Position numbers and translations under genes: made by a program. Below, in pieces: positions 1-9,119 of a stretch of DNA of 64,000 nt; the stretch's first letter is position 1, and the number at the start of each line of letters is the position of its first letter. Origin of the DNA: Lantana camara (lineage: Eukaryota > Streptophyta > Magnoliopsida > Lamiales > Verbenaceae); the NCBI GenBank assembly GCA_037501455.1, contig CM074858.1, positions 91,796,501 to 91,860,500 of the forward strand, in the 5' to 3' direction. Below the pieces are notes generated by a model, which saw only the letters and a list, made by a program, of their open reading frames with translations, ran no database searches and was not told where the DNA came from.

Positions 1-1
1 A

Positions 2-316
2 TCAGGACAGGATTCCAACACAATGAAAAGGTCCAATACTGCTTCAATTTCACTTTCCCAAGGAAGGGCCAAAAGGAAAAAGTCCCAGATCGACAAATCA
101 ACTTCAGAGAAGGTATCTGTTACATTGCCATCACGATCAGGGAAACCACTTTGTACTTATTGTGGATGGGATACACATACCTATGATGGATGTAGAAAGC
201 GGTTGCGGTTATGTTTCCGTTGTGGAAGTTCCGAACATCAAATTGATATGTGTCCAAAACGGAAAGAGCGGTCCACTAGGGGTCAGAGCTCACTTAACAG
301 GCAAGAATCACGGTGA
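2..316 (+). CDS. gag: Gag C-terminus (nucleocapsid) of E1, 5'-truncated by the window edge
   Basis: The frame is open from base 2 and ends at TGA 314-316; the first ATG at 23 is internal, so the true start lies off the window. Counting from that ATG, the 97 residues carry a basic Lys/Arg stretch and two CCHC zinc knuckles of form CX2CX4HX4C at residues 44-57 and 64-77. Such knuckles bind the element RNA during packaging in the virus-like particle. M's Gag has the same paired knuckles at 5526-5627. The frame is intact here, unlike M's broken gag. The protein ends about 20 residues after the second knuckle with no protease domain, which supports a gag-only element. Confidence 0.8.
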   Translation, partial: SGQDSNTMKRSNTASISLSQGRAKRKKSQIDKSTSEKVSVTLPSRSGKPLCTYCGWDTHTYDGCRKRLRLCFRCGSSEHQIDMCPKRKERSTRGQSSLNRQESR

Positions 317-476
317 ACGGTACCTTCAAACATGCATATCACAAGCATCATGAATTTTATTATCAACAATATGCTTCGGTGTAAAAGATAAATAGATGTG
401 ATTGGTGTGACTATACTTACCTCTTTTGTGATAAATGGTTCCATCATTGTTTTGGATTATTACTTGGTGTATATTC

Positions 477-604
477 GAGAGACGGGGTTCTCTCCTAACT
501 TGTTCGAGAGGCGGGGCACTCTCATCCTTAACGAGAAACGGGGTTTTCTCACTTCTTGTTGGAAGACGGGGTTCTTTCATTTTGTTCAAGAGACGGGGTC
601 TCTT
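477..604 (+). repeat. Array of five potential stem-loops in E1 3' UTR
   Basis: Five units sit at 477-494, 506-523, 533-550, 561-578 and 588-604, with a period of 27-29 bp. Each has the form GAGAG-ACGGGGTT-CTCTC, a 5-bp stem and a loop of about 7-8 nt. The arms change together: GAGAA pairs with TTCTC in unit 3, GGAAG with CTTTC (one G-U) in unit 4, and AAGAG with CTCTT in unit 5. Homologous five-unit arrays occur at 18774-18907 and, on the minus strand, at 53897-54033. Confidence 0.85.
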
Positions 605-636
605 ATGGCTTGTGCATCATTTTAAAACTTGACAGT

Positions 637-682
637 GGACCTGGGGACCAGGTCCTTTTAAGTGGGGGGGGAGAGAGAGAGT
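637..682 (+). promoter_or_regulatory. Hairpin plus polypurine tract before the E1 3' LTR
   Basis: GGACCTGGGGACCAGGTCC (637-655) folds into an 8-bp stem with a 3-nt loop. It is followed by TTTT and a purine run (about 659-680) that abuts the LTR start at 683. The purine tract is the expected plus-strand primer. The hairpin recurs with paired changes at 9118-9136 and 18940-18958. Confidence 0.8.
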
Positions 683-3225
683 TGTAACGCCCTGAATTTT
701 ATTTATTAATATCTTATGTTTTAAAATAATTTTATAATTTATATTTTAAAATACTTTCATGAAAATTTTATGAATTTATATCAAATTGAGAATTTCCTTC
801 ATGACTTGAAAATATTCATTTCGTAAAATATTTACCGGGTATGAGTTAATTACCAAATTGTCCCTAGATAGATATTTCTTTAAACTTGGGGACTAAATTG
901 CATGGGTTTCAAGGACCTAATTGACCATATTTCAAAACCTTATATCCTTAATTGCATAACTTGAACTCTTAGAGGATTAATTGGCAAAATTGATCCTTTC
1001 ACACAAATAAAAAATGGTGAATCACGTTATATGCTTCCATGAGTTTCCTTGCTCATTTTATCCCAAAAATCATCGATCAAATTTCTTCCTTGGTTCACCG
1101 AACCATTCCATAAGCAAGAAGGAAGAGATTTCATCATATTCATCCAAGATTTTCAAGAAAATTCCCAAGCTTTGGGGCATAATCATCATCATTGTCCATC
1201 TCCTTCATTTCTTTTATTTCAAGGTGGGATTATGGTTGAATTCATGATTCTTAATCAAATATGTGGTAGCTAGGGTTTGGGAATTATAGCATCCATGGAT
1301 TAGTTGTTGTTTGAGGCATGATTACCTGATTTTATCATGCTTTATTTCATGAATTCTTGCAAAATATGAAAAAATATGTTGAATTTATTTATGAACTTGA
1401 AAGTGGCAAACTTGGATGATCAAGCATGGTTGATGAGTTCCTTAAATATTTTATGACATCATGAATTTATATGCATCTTATTTCCAGAAAATCATAGCTT
1501 TGTTGATTGGGAATGAAATTTGTGGCTTGCTTTGTTTTTTCCCGTAGCCATGCTCTGTTTTGTTCTGTTTCTTTCCAGTTGCAGAACTGGGAACGACCGT
1601 TCCCAGCCTCAAGGCATTATGGGAACGGGCGTTCCCACCCTTTCAAATAAACTAGGCGGCCGAGCATGGGAACGGCCGTTCCCATTTTGGCCTTGGTGCC
1701 GGAAGGGCCGTTCCCAGCTAAAGGCGCCCTTTGTATTTAAAATCATTGCCGCGTCTTTGGGGTTACGGGAACGACCGTTCCCATTTACAAAGGGAAGCTG
1801 GAACGGCCGTTCCCACCTGACATGCAGAACAAAATATTCTGCATAAAATTACAATTTTAGCCCCTCGATCCGACGACTTCTTTGACCCCGAAGTGCTATT
1901 ATATGATCTAATATATAGTGAAAGAACATGTTTTCATGCCACATTGTATATTGCATGTCGTCCCGTTGCATTTCCGTCGTTCGTCATATTTGGTCCATTT
2001 TAGGTCATGTCTCACGTGTACACGTCGTGTTTGCACAGATCATCTCCTCGTGACGTGGAGCAGGGGCCGTAGGCCGTGTCTTGGCTTGCATTTTGTCGGT
2101 AAAGGTGAGGTTTAGTTATTAATTATCTAGAACCCTATAACCCTTATATGGATTTCGGCCAAATTACACATGCGTATATCTTTATAATCGTTTTCCAACA
2201 ACAAGGGATTTAATAATTACTCGTGTACCATACTACAAATCGTGTTTCCTGAAACTAATCATGCTCATGATAAGCAAATCGTGTATCGTGTTATAATCAA
2301 GACATGAATCGTGTTATCGTGTACCGTGTATCGTGTTTATGGGCCCGAGGGTGAGTGTTTCGGCCAACCGAGAAAGTATAGGGCTGACGGGTAACTCACA
2401 CACCTCTCTCAAACCGTGGGGACGCCCCCTGAATCCACCAGGAGGTTTGGTGGAGGAAGGAGTCCCGTACATGGAAGTCATGTTCCCGACGTGCAACGTG
2501 ATATCGTGGGTGGTTCGGGTCTTGCAAACCCACCACCATTAGAGAAAGGAGGATTTCGTGTTATTGATCGTGTGCACTTTAATGACTTGCATGATAACTT
2601 AATTAAATGAAGGTGCAACCCTTGTTCGCGGTCGAGGTTGGTTGGAGATCGTGCACGCCCTTCGCCAGGGACACTGATGGTTACAATAATCGTGATTATC
2701 GTGTTAAACCTGATAGTTGTAATCTCGGGCGAGTTACTGATATTCTTGCACTTATATTGATGATATTATTATTTGGTTACAAAACCTTACCCAAGATTAT
2801 AACTCGCATGCTACTTGTGTTTATATATATATATTGCCCCTCACTCGGTCTTCACAGACTGACGCCTCCACCTTTCAGGTTTTGTTCGTGGCGTGCTAAG
2901 CGGGAATCGGGTCGTGTCTTTCTGTCCAGCTGAGTCTAGCATAGCTCTTCTTCTCATGTATTAACAGTTCAGAATATCATGTTGATAGTTCTAAGGACAT
3001 ATATGTGAACGTTACTTGGAAGATGATAATGTATTGATGTGATGATATAATATTCTTATGCTTCCGCTTTATATTGTTACATGTATAAGTTATCCCGCCT
3101 AGCCGGTCGTGTATTGCATTGTCACCCGTTCGCTATAGGTTGGTTCATGTACGGATCGCCTATTTCGTATGTGGATTGACCTATAGTGCGGGGGTGTGGC
3201 ACCTCCACGTGTAAGGGGTGTTACA
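683..3225 (+). repeat. E1 3' LTR (L1), 2543 bp
   Basis: It starts TGTAACGCCC directly after the purine tract and ends GGGGTGTTACA, giving inverted TGTAAC/GTTACA ends. Inside are an AT-rich 5' part, a palindrome cluster (1589-1814), a G/C-richer block near 2338-2540 shared in outline with other LTRs here, and the motif TGTCACCCGTTCGC at about 3120, roughly 105 bp from the 3' end. The reading frames inside look incidental. The base after 3225 begins CACAC, a possible TSD whose left partner is off-window. Confidence 0.8.
1589..1814 (+). repeat. Cluster of six GGGAACGGCCGTTCCC-type palindromes in L1
   Basis: Copies lie at 1589-1604, 1621-1636, 1668-1683 (perfect), 1701-1715, 1767-1782 and 1800-1814. 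The outer arms GGGAAC/GTTCCC are nearly invariant, and the centre varies between CGGCCG, CGACCG and CGGGCG. Other LTR families in the window hold different palindromes at the same relative position. Confidence 0.85.
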
Positions 3226-3932
3226 CACACACACTAATACACGATCAAAACACCATGGAAGAGAAGAAGGAGATTTCATCATTTCAAGCTTGAATCAAGG
3301 AAGTTAATTGCATAAGTTGGAGCATCTTCATCATCTCATCATCTCATCCCTTCTTTCTTTCACTTTAAGGTATAGATGGAGTATTTATATGAATCTCTTG
3401 AACCTATTTGAAGTAGGGTTTGTTGATTATGATATGATTCCTTGGTTATAAGTGTTTAGGATCATTATAATTGAAGACTTGCATGAATTCTTGAGTTATA
3501 TAAGTGTAGAGATCATGGAATTAAATTGGGTTTGTGTGATTGTTTCTTGATGAATCAAAGCATGTTCCTTGGTTTATATGATATCTAATTGATGTATTTA
3601 AGTCTTATACATGTTATGTGTTAGTTTTAAGTTGATTCCTTGCATTAGTTTGGGAGTGGCAATGATTTGGAGCTTTTCCCATGCATATGCCCTGTTTTCC
3701 CCTATTATTCTTCTGTCGTGCAGCAGATCGCGGCCGCGACCGAAAATAGAACAAAATTGGTCGCGCCCGCGATCCCATCTTGGCCAACTTTCGACTTTTG
3801 GAAAATTGCATGAAAAATTCGGAAAAATACTTGGTCGCGGCCTCGACCATTTTGTGAAGGGTTTTGTTCGCGCCCGTGACCCCTTCAGAATCTGCATTTT
3901 GTCCAACTTCGGACCTACGGTATTTTCACCCC
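3226..3932 (+). repeat. A-type LTR fragment (A1)
   Basis: This stretch matches 11996-12690 and 19326-20030 closely by eye, starting in the same CA repeat and running through the palindrome cluster into the conserved module. It then switches at about 3930 to the tail of an M-type LTR. The missing left and right parts make it a recombined LTR piece. Short ORFs here are incidental. Confidence 0.75.
3728..3881 (+). repeat. Palindrome cluster (GGTCGCGGCCGCGACC type) in A1
   Basis: Four copies lie near 3726-3741, 3759-3774, 3833-3848 and 3866-3881. They are degenerate relative to the perfect copies at 12601-12616 and 19939-19954. CpG-rich cores stand out against AT-rich surroundings. Confidence 0.8.
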
Positions 3933-4060
3933 ACTTAGCTAGGTTTTGTTTTTAATTGTCACCCGTTCGCCACGTGTTTGATTTGTCTATGGAAATTAAT
4001 TTCATGCATGGATTAGACACTTGGTGCGGGGGATTGACGCCTTCCGATGCGGGTGTTACA
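3933..4060 (+). repeat. 3' tail of the M 5' LTR
   Basis: This 128-bp stretch matches the last 128 bp of the 3' LTR (about 11868-11995) and ends GGGTGTTACA immediately before the primer-binding site. The rest of the 5' LTR is missing and replaced by A-type LTR sequence. Confidence 0.75.
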
Positions 4061-4069
4061 CTCCTTTGG

Positions 4070-4082
4070 TGGTATCAGAGCC
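4070..4082 (+). other. Primer-binding site, first copy (initiator-Met tRNA)
   Basis: TGGTATCAGAGCC lies 9 bp after the LTR end and matches the usual plant PBS complementary to the 3' end of initiator-Met tRNA. It primes minus-strand DNA synthesis. Confidence 0.85.
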
Positions 4083-4418
4083 TAGGTTGCAAAACCGGGC
4101 TCTTGAGTCGTGTCTTGTCAGTTTAAGTCATACGGCTTAGGACTTACATGTCAATTTGAAGGTCTTGCATTGTTATTCGAGCATTCTTGATTGGTTATTT
4201 GGTGCATTTTATTTACATATCATAGATATATTGCTTAATCTCGACATGCATTTCTTAATGTTTATCATTGTCACCCGTTCGCCACGTTCGCCTTTTGTTT
4301 TTAATTGTCACCCGTTCGCCACGTGTTTGATTTGTCTATGGAAATTAATTTCATGCATGGATTAGACACTTGGTGCGGGGGATTGACGCCTTCCGATGCG
4401 GGTGTTACACTCCTTTGG

Positions 4419-4431
4419 TGGTATCAGAGCC
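4419..4431 (+). other. Primer-binding site, second copy (initiator-Met tRNA)
   Basis: An identical TGGTATCAGAGCC lies exactly 349 bp after the first, inside the duplicated leader. It also follows a GTTACA LTR end, so either copy could act as the primer site. Confidence 0.85.
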
Positions 4432-4622
4432 TAGGTTGCAAAACCGGGCTCTTGAGTCGTGTCTTGTCAGTTTAAGTCATACGGCTTAGGACTTACATGT
4501 CAATTTGAAGGTCTTGCATTGTTATTCGAGCATTCTTGATTGGTTATTTGGTGCATTTTATTTACATATCATAGATATATTGCTTAATCTCGACATGCAT
4601 TTCTTAATGTTTATCATTGTAG

Positions 4623-5741
4623 ATGGCTCGTGGTCGACCTCGTCAAGATAGAAGGACACCTTCGCCTCCTAGGTATCAACAACAACCTCAACAAGCTCCT
4701 CAAATGAATATGGAAGGTTTCATGGAGGCCGTTTTTAATTATGTTGAGCATAGGAGGGCTCAAGCTCCACCTCCACAACAACCGGTTCCACCTCCACCAC
4801 CTCCACCACCGGTTAGGGACTCTCATGGGACGTTTCTTAGTTATAATCCTCCAAGGTTCACGGGTACGACGGATGATGCTATAGCGGAGGATTAGATTTC
4901 TAGATTGGAAAGGATCTACAACATCCGCCCCTTCACTTCTTTAGAAAGGGCCCAATTTGCTATCTTCCAACTGGATGGAGAAGCTTATGATTGGTGGGAG
5001 CGAACTCGAGAGAAGCTTGAAGTTGCCGAGGAAGCTTTGGATTGGGATGTATTCAAGAGGGAATTTCGAGAGGCTTTTATTCCTGAGGTAGTTCGAGAGA
5101 GGAATGAACAAGAATTTATGGACCTGAAACAAGGAGGAAGATCGGTGGCTCAATATTTGGCGGAGTTTAACCGTCTTGGAAAGTATGCTCCCCAAGTTAC
5201 CCGTGATGAGAAGAAGAAAGCAAGGAAGTTTATTGTCGGATTGAGAGAGACTCTAAGGCATGGACAAGATGGACACAATTTTGAGTCCTTTGCGGATACT
5301 ACTCAACGGGTCTTTGTTCAAGAGGAGGAGTTCAAGAAGAAAGATCCAGTACTTCGATCTTTTCATTCGGGACAAGGGTCAGGGCCTGGTTTCAAGAGGC
5401 CTGCTTATTCGATGCAACCATCCGGCAAGGCTCTATATGCAAAGGGTCCGGGAAAGAAACCCCGAGTAGCGGGGCCGGCACAATCACCTCCACAAGCTCC
5501 TTTAAATCCTCAACAAACTAAACCATGTATGCATTGTGGAGGTCCTACACACACTTGGGAGACTTGCCGCCGCTGTCTTGGAGCTTGTTTGATTTGCGGG
5601 GCTATGGATCACCAAATGGCCGGATGTGATAAGTTTAGACCGGGTCCGATGGGGGGACAGAGACCGATGATTCGAGCTAGAGTATACGCCATTGATGGCG
5701 GGGAGCAGGACGCCGAGATTGATCCGACCGCCGTCGTGGAA
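4623..5741 (+). pseudogene. gag: M gag (capsid and nucleocapsid), one in-frame stop
   Basis: The ATG at 4623 follows the leader directly. The first 90 codons are rich in Pro and Gln and lead into the capsid domain, but a TAG at 4893-4895 interrupts the frame. It reopens in the same frame, with the next ATG at 4905. The capsid region (about residues 1-150 of the 4905 frame) has the YDWW motif of retrotransposon Gag. Two zinc knuckles (CX2CX4HX4C) lie at residues 208-221 and 228-241. Gag forms the virus-like particle and binds element RNA. The stop would truncate Gag before the capsid domain. The frame runs on into protease without a break. Confidence 0.85.
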
Positions 5742-6144
5742 GGTACCATATACATTGATGGCACGAGGATTCATGCATTATTTGATCCAGAAGCCACACA
5801 TTCTTTTCTTTCGTGTGGTATAGTTGCTTCTCTGTGCTTGCCTGTTGTATGTGCCTCTGCTTGTTATGTGATTAGTTTCCCACTTGGGGGGGGGGAGCCT
5901 TGTTTCTGATCGAGTGTTTCGGCGAGTTCCGGTGAGAATTGAGGGTCGTGACTATCCAACGGACTTCATTGAGATGCCTATCAGTCGGTATGGTGCTATT
6001 TTGGGTATGGATTGGCTTTTTGAGCATGATGCTAAGATATATTACCGAGCTAAGAGAGTACAGTTGGGTTCCGATGTTGTTGTGGGTTTGGGTTCGAAGA
6101 CTCTACCTTTGTTGTCCTTCACTGAGGCTTCCAAGATGATTTGA
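5742..6144 (+). pseudogene. M aspartic protease, frameshifted, altered active site
   Basis: This continues the gag frame, with ALFDPEATHSF at residues 291-301 of the 4905 frame. The family active site is normally D-S/T-G; here the Asp is kept but the next two residues are Pro-Glu. A run of about ten G (5886-5895) then shifts the frame. The downstream half (5884-6144) carries the conserved GMDWL region. The frame ends at TGA 6142-6144, and pol continues in the same frame. The protease would cleave the polyprotein inside the particle; here it is doubly inactivated. Confidence 0.8.
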
Positions 6145-7604
6145 GATGGTGCTTCGGGTTTCTTGGCCTATATTCTTAACAAGCATAAAGATCAGGCTAA
6201 GCTTAAGGAAACGGAAGTTGTAAAGGACTTTCTCGAGGTCTTCCCGGAGAGTTTGGGGTCTTTACCTCCGGAACGAGAAATAGAGTTTGTAATTGACTTA
6301 TACCCGGATGCTAAGCCGATTTCTAAGACTCCTTATAGGATGGCTCCTGCCGAGTTGAAGGAGTTGAAGAAGCAACTCGAGGAATTGATGTCAAGTGGGT
6401 ACATTCGTCCGAGTTCATCACCTTGGGGTGCACCGGTTCTGTTTGTAAAGAAGAAAGACTGAACCTTGAGGATGTGCATAGATTATAGAGAATTGAATCG
6501 GATGACAGATAAGAACAAGTACCCCCTTCGACGGATTGAAGAATTATTCGATATCCTTCAAGGTTCTATAGTTTATTCCAAGCTTGATCTACACCAAGGG
6601 TATTATCAATTAAGGATCTGGGAAGAGGATATCTTTAAGACAGGGTTTAACACTCGGTACGGGTATTATGAGTTTGTGGTGATGCTGTTCGGATTAACTA
6701 ATGCTCCACAGCTTTCATGGACATGATGCACAGAATATTCAGGCCGTTCTTGGATAAGTTCATGGTGATATTTATAGACGATATTCTGGTGTATTCGAAG
6801 TCTGCCGAGGAACATGCAAGACACCTTAAGTTGGTTTTACAGACCCTCAAGGATAATCAGTTCCTCGCGAAATTCAGTAAGTGTGAATTCTGGATTGATA
6901 AGGTTTCATTTCTGGGTCATGTTATTTCGGCTAAAGGAGTGGAAATGGATCCCTCCAAGATTAAGACCGTCTCTAAGTGGGAGAGACCTAAGAACGCCTC
7001 TGAAGTTCGAAGTTTCTCGGGTTTAGTGGGATATTATAGAAGATTTGTGAAGGACTTCTCGAAAATCGCCGCTCCTTTAACCCGATTGACCAAGAAAGAG
7101 GTGAAATTCGTGTGGGATGAGGTGTGCGATAAAAGCTTCAATCTCTTGAAGGAGAAGTTGACTACAGCCCCGGTCTTTACACTTCCCGAAGGCTCCGAGG
7201 GTTACGCGGTGTATATGGATGCTTCCAAGGAAGGATTGGGTTGTGTCTTGATGCAAAATGGGAGAGTTATTGCATATGCCTCTAGGAAGTTAAAGGATCA
7301 TGAGTGGAACTATCGCACACATGATTTGGAACTTGGTGCCGTGGTATTTGCTCTTAGAAAGTGGAGACATTACTTGTATGGAATTCCTTTCGAGATTTTT
7401 ACGGATCACAAGAGCCTTCAATACTTGTTCACCCAAAAGGATTTGAATATGAGACAAAGAAGATGGATGGAGACTCTTGAGGACTTTGATTGCAAGATCA
7501 AATATCATCCCGGTAAGGCCAATGTCGTTGCCGATGCACTTAGTAGGAAGACTAGTGTGTCGAGTTTGAAAGTGGATGAAGGAAGGATGAGCCAATTGTG
7601 GTGA
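6145..7604 (+). pseudogene. M reverse transcriptase and RNase H, broken
   Basis: The RT fingers and palm start (YRMAPAELKELKKQL, SSPWGAPVLFVKKKD) are read in 6163-6462 and stop at TGA 6460-6462. The same frame resumes with CIDYRELN and [13 protein letters not shown], the first catalytic Asp. A frame change near 6705-6716 leads into 6717-7604. That segment holds FIDDILVYS, the YVDD-type catalytic pair, then RNase H with [29 protein letters not shown] and [10 protein letters not shown], which supply the D-E-D-D residues. All catalytic residues are present, but not in one frame. A further frame change follows near 7600. Confidence 0.88.
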
Positions 7605-8893
7605 AGGCTCGGGTGACTAATATCACCATACAACCGGAGTTGAAGCACCGGTTTTTCGAGGCTCAAACAAGGGATCCGGGAATTCAAAAACTTGTGGCCA
7701 AGGAAAGGGAGGATCCAGAATGTCCATTTGGGTATGATGAAACGGGCTGGTTTCGGTTTTAGAACAGGGTGATTGTTCCTGAGGAATTAAGAAGGTTATT
7801 TCTTGAAGAGGCTCACAGATCGGCTTATTCTGTCCACCCGGGAGGTAATAAGATGTATAAGGACTTAAAGGAATATTACTGGTGGAATGGATTGAAGAAG
7901 GATGTTACCGAGTTCGTGAAACATTGTTTGACTTGTCAGAAGGTGAAAGCCGAACATCAAAAGCCCGGAGGTCTTCTTCAGCCGTTACAAATCCCAGAAT
8001 GGAAATGGAAACAAGTAACTATAGATTTTGTGTCGAGGTTAACAAGAGTTTAGGGTGGTTACGATGGAATTTAGGTAATTGTCGACCGTTTGACTAAGTC
8101 AGCTCACTTCTTGCCGGTTCGGATGTCCGATAAGATCAGTAAGCTAGCCGAGCTTTATAAGAAGTAGATTGTTCGTCTTCATGGGATTCCGGTTAGTATT
8201 GTGTCGGATAGAGATCCGAGGTTCAGTTCGAGGTTGGGGCAAGAGTTACAAGGAATATTGGGTACGAGACTTAAGTTCAACACTGCTTTTCATCCACAGA
8301 CAGACGGTCAGTCCGAGAGGTTGATTCGGTACCTTGAGGATCTTCTAAGGGCATGTGTGTTGGATTATCAAACCTCTTGGGATAAGCAATTACCGTTGAT
8401 CAAGTTCTCCTACAACAATAGCTTTCAAGCTTCCATAGGCATGACACCCTATGAGTTGGTCTACGGACAGAAGTGTCGATCCCCATTGTTCTTTGATCTG
8501 GAGGAATCGAAATGGACGAAGCAAGAGGGTGTTAAGAGGGAAAAAGGTGTGAAAGTGGAAAAACCCTCTAAGGCTGTAAAAGATATGATTGAGAAGGTCC
8601 AAATGGTCCAACAACGGATGAAAGCGGCTCAGGATTGACGGAAAAGCTATGCTGATAATAGGAGAAGAGACTTGGAATTTGAGATAGGAGACCGAGTGTT
8701 CTTGAAGGCGACTCCTCGCAAGGGTTTTGCTCGGATTGGTAGAGGAGGGAAGCTTAACCCTCGATTTTTAGGTCCATTTGAGATTCTTGAAAAAGTTGGA
8801 GAAGTTGCTTATCGGTTGGACTTACCACCGAGCTTAACGGGAATTCATAATGTTTTCCATGTATCACAGTTAAGGAAGTACTACCCCCGATGA
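7605..8893 (+). pseudogene. M integrase, HHCC zinc domain to GPY/F module, several stops
   Basis: After a frame change near 7604 the linker reads to a TAG at 7760-7762. The zinc-binding domain follows, with HRSAYSVHPGG then HCLTCQKVK (HHCC). The core has Asp in VTIDFV, Asp in IVSDRDPRF and Glu in TDGQSERL (DDE). Stops interrupt at 8051-8053, 8078-8080, 8165-8167 and 8636-8638. The C-terminal part (8672-8893) carries [10 protein letters not shown] and [10 protein letters not shown], the GPY/F module. Integrase joins the cDNA to host DNA. Several stops fit C-to-T or G-to-A changes, as expected for methylated plant DNA. A further frame change at a C run (8882-8889) ends this segment. Confidence 0.87.
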
Positions 8894-9119
8894 ATCCGAA
8901 ATTCTGCCTTTTGATGAGATTGAAGAAGTGGATCTGCAACCGGATTTGACTTTCATTCAGAGACCGGTAAAGATTATGGATCGCAAGTTTCAAGTATTAA
9001 GAAACCGGCAAATTCCTTTACTAAAGGTGTTATGGAGAAGTGACAAAATCGAGGAAGCAACTTGGGAAACCGAGGAGAAGATGAAGGGTTTGTATCCGGA
9101 GTTGTTTCAGGCCGAGTGA
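8894..9119 (+). pseudogene. M integrase C-terminal chromodomain-like tail
   Basis: After the C-run frame change the frame reads acidic residues and then IPLLKVLWRSDKIEEATWE, ending KMKGLYPELFQAE at TGA 9117-9119. The VLW...EEATWE core is the typical tail of plant chromovirus integrases and is thought to guide insertion to marked chromatin. A homologous decayed tail is on the minus strand at 26010-26240. The stop is followed at once by the PPT hairpin. Confidence 0.8.

Larger units (their letters stand above)
1..3225 (+). mobile_element. E1: 3' end of a gag-only (non-autonomous) LTR retrotransposon
   Basis: From left to right this segment holds the end of a gag-like reading frame with two zinc knuckles, a 3' untranslated region with five stem-loop repeats, a hairpin, a purine tract and a 2543-bp LTR. 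Nothing like protease, RT or integrase lies between the gag stop and the LTR. That layout matches non-autonomous TR-GAG-type elements, which need enzymes supplied in trans. The 5' part lies outside the window, so a pol gene before gag cannot be strictly excluded, though that order would be abnormal. The right flank is a CA-rich stretch of an A-type LTR. Confidence 0.75.
3944..4620 (+). repeat. 349-bp-spaced tandem duplication of LTR end, PBS and leader
   Basis: Bases 3944-4271 are repeated at 4293-4620 almost without change. A 21-bp filler (4272-4292) carries another CACCCGTTCGCC copy. Each copy contains the LTR 3' end, the primer-binding site and the untranslated leader up to just before the gag ATG. 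Confidence 0.85.

Noticed and set aside
477..604. CRISPR-like array of palindromic repeats with spacers
   Set aside because: Spacing is about 28 bp per unit with related, not unique, spacers. It lies in a plant retrotransposon 3' UTR with no cas genes.
3598..3955. Frames of 78-114 codons over the palindrome cluster, repeated near 12559 and 19897
   Set aside because: Repeats of the LTR itself explain the recurrence. Palindromic DNA opens frames on both strands.
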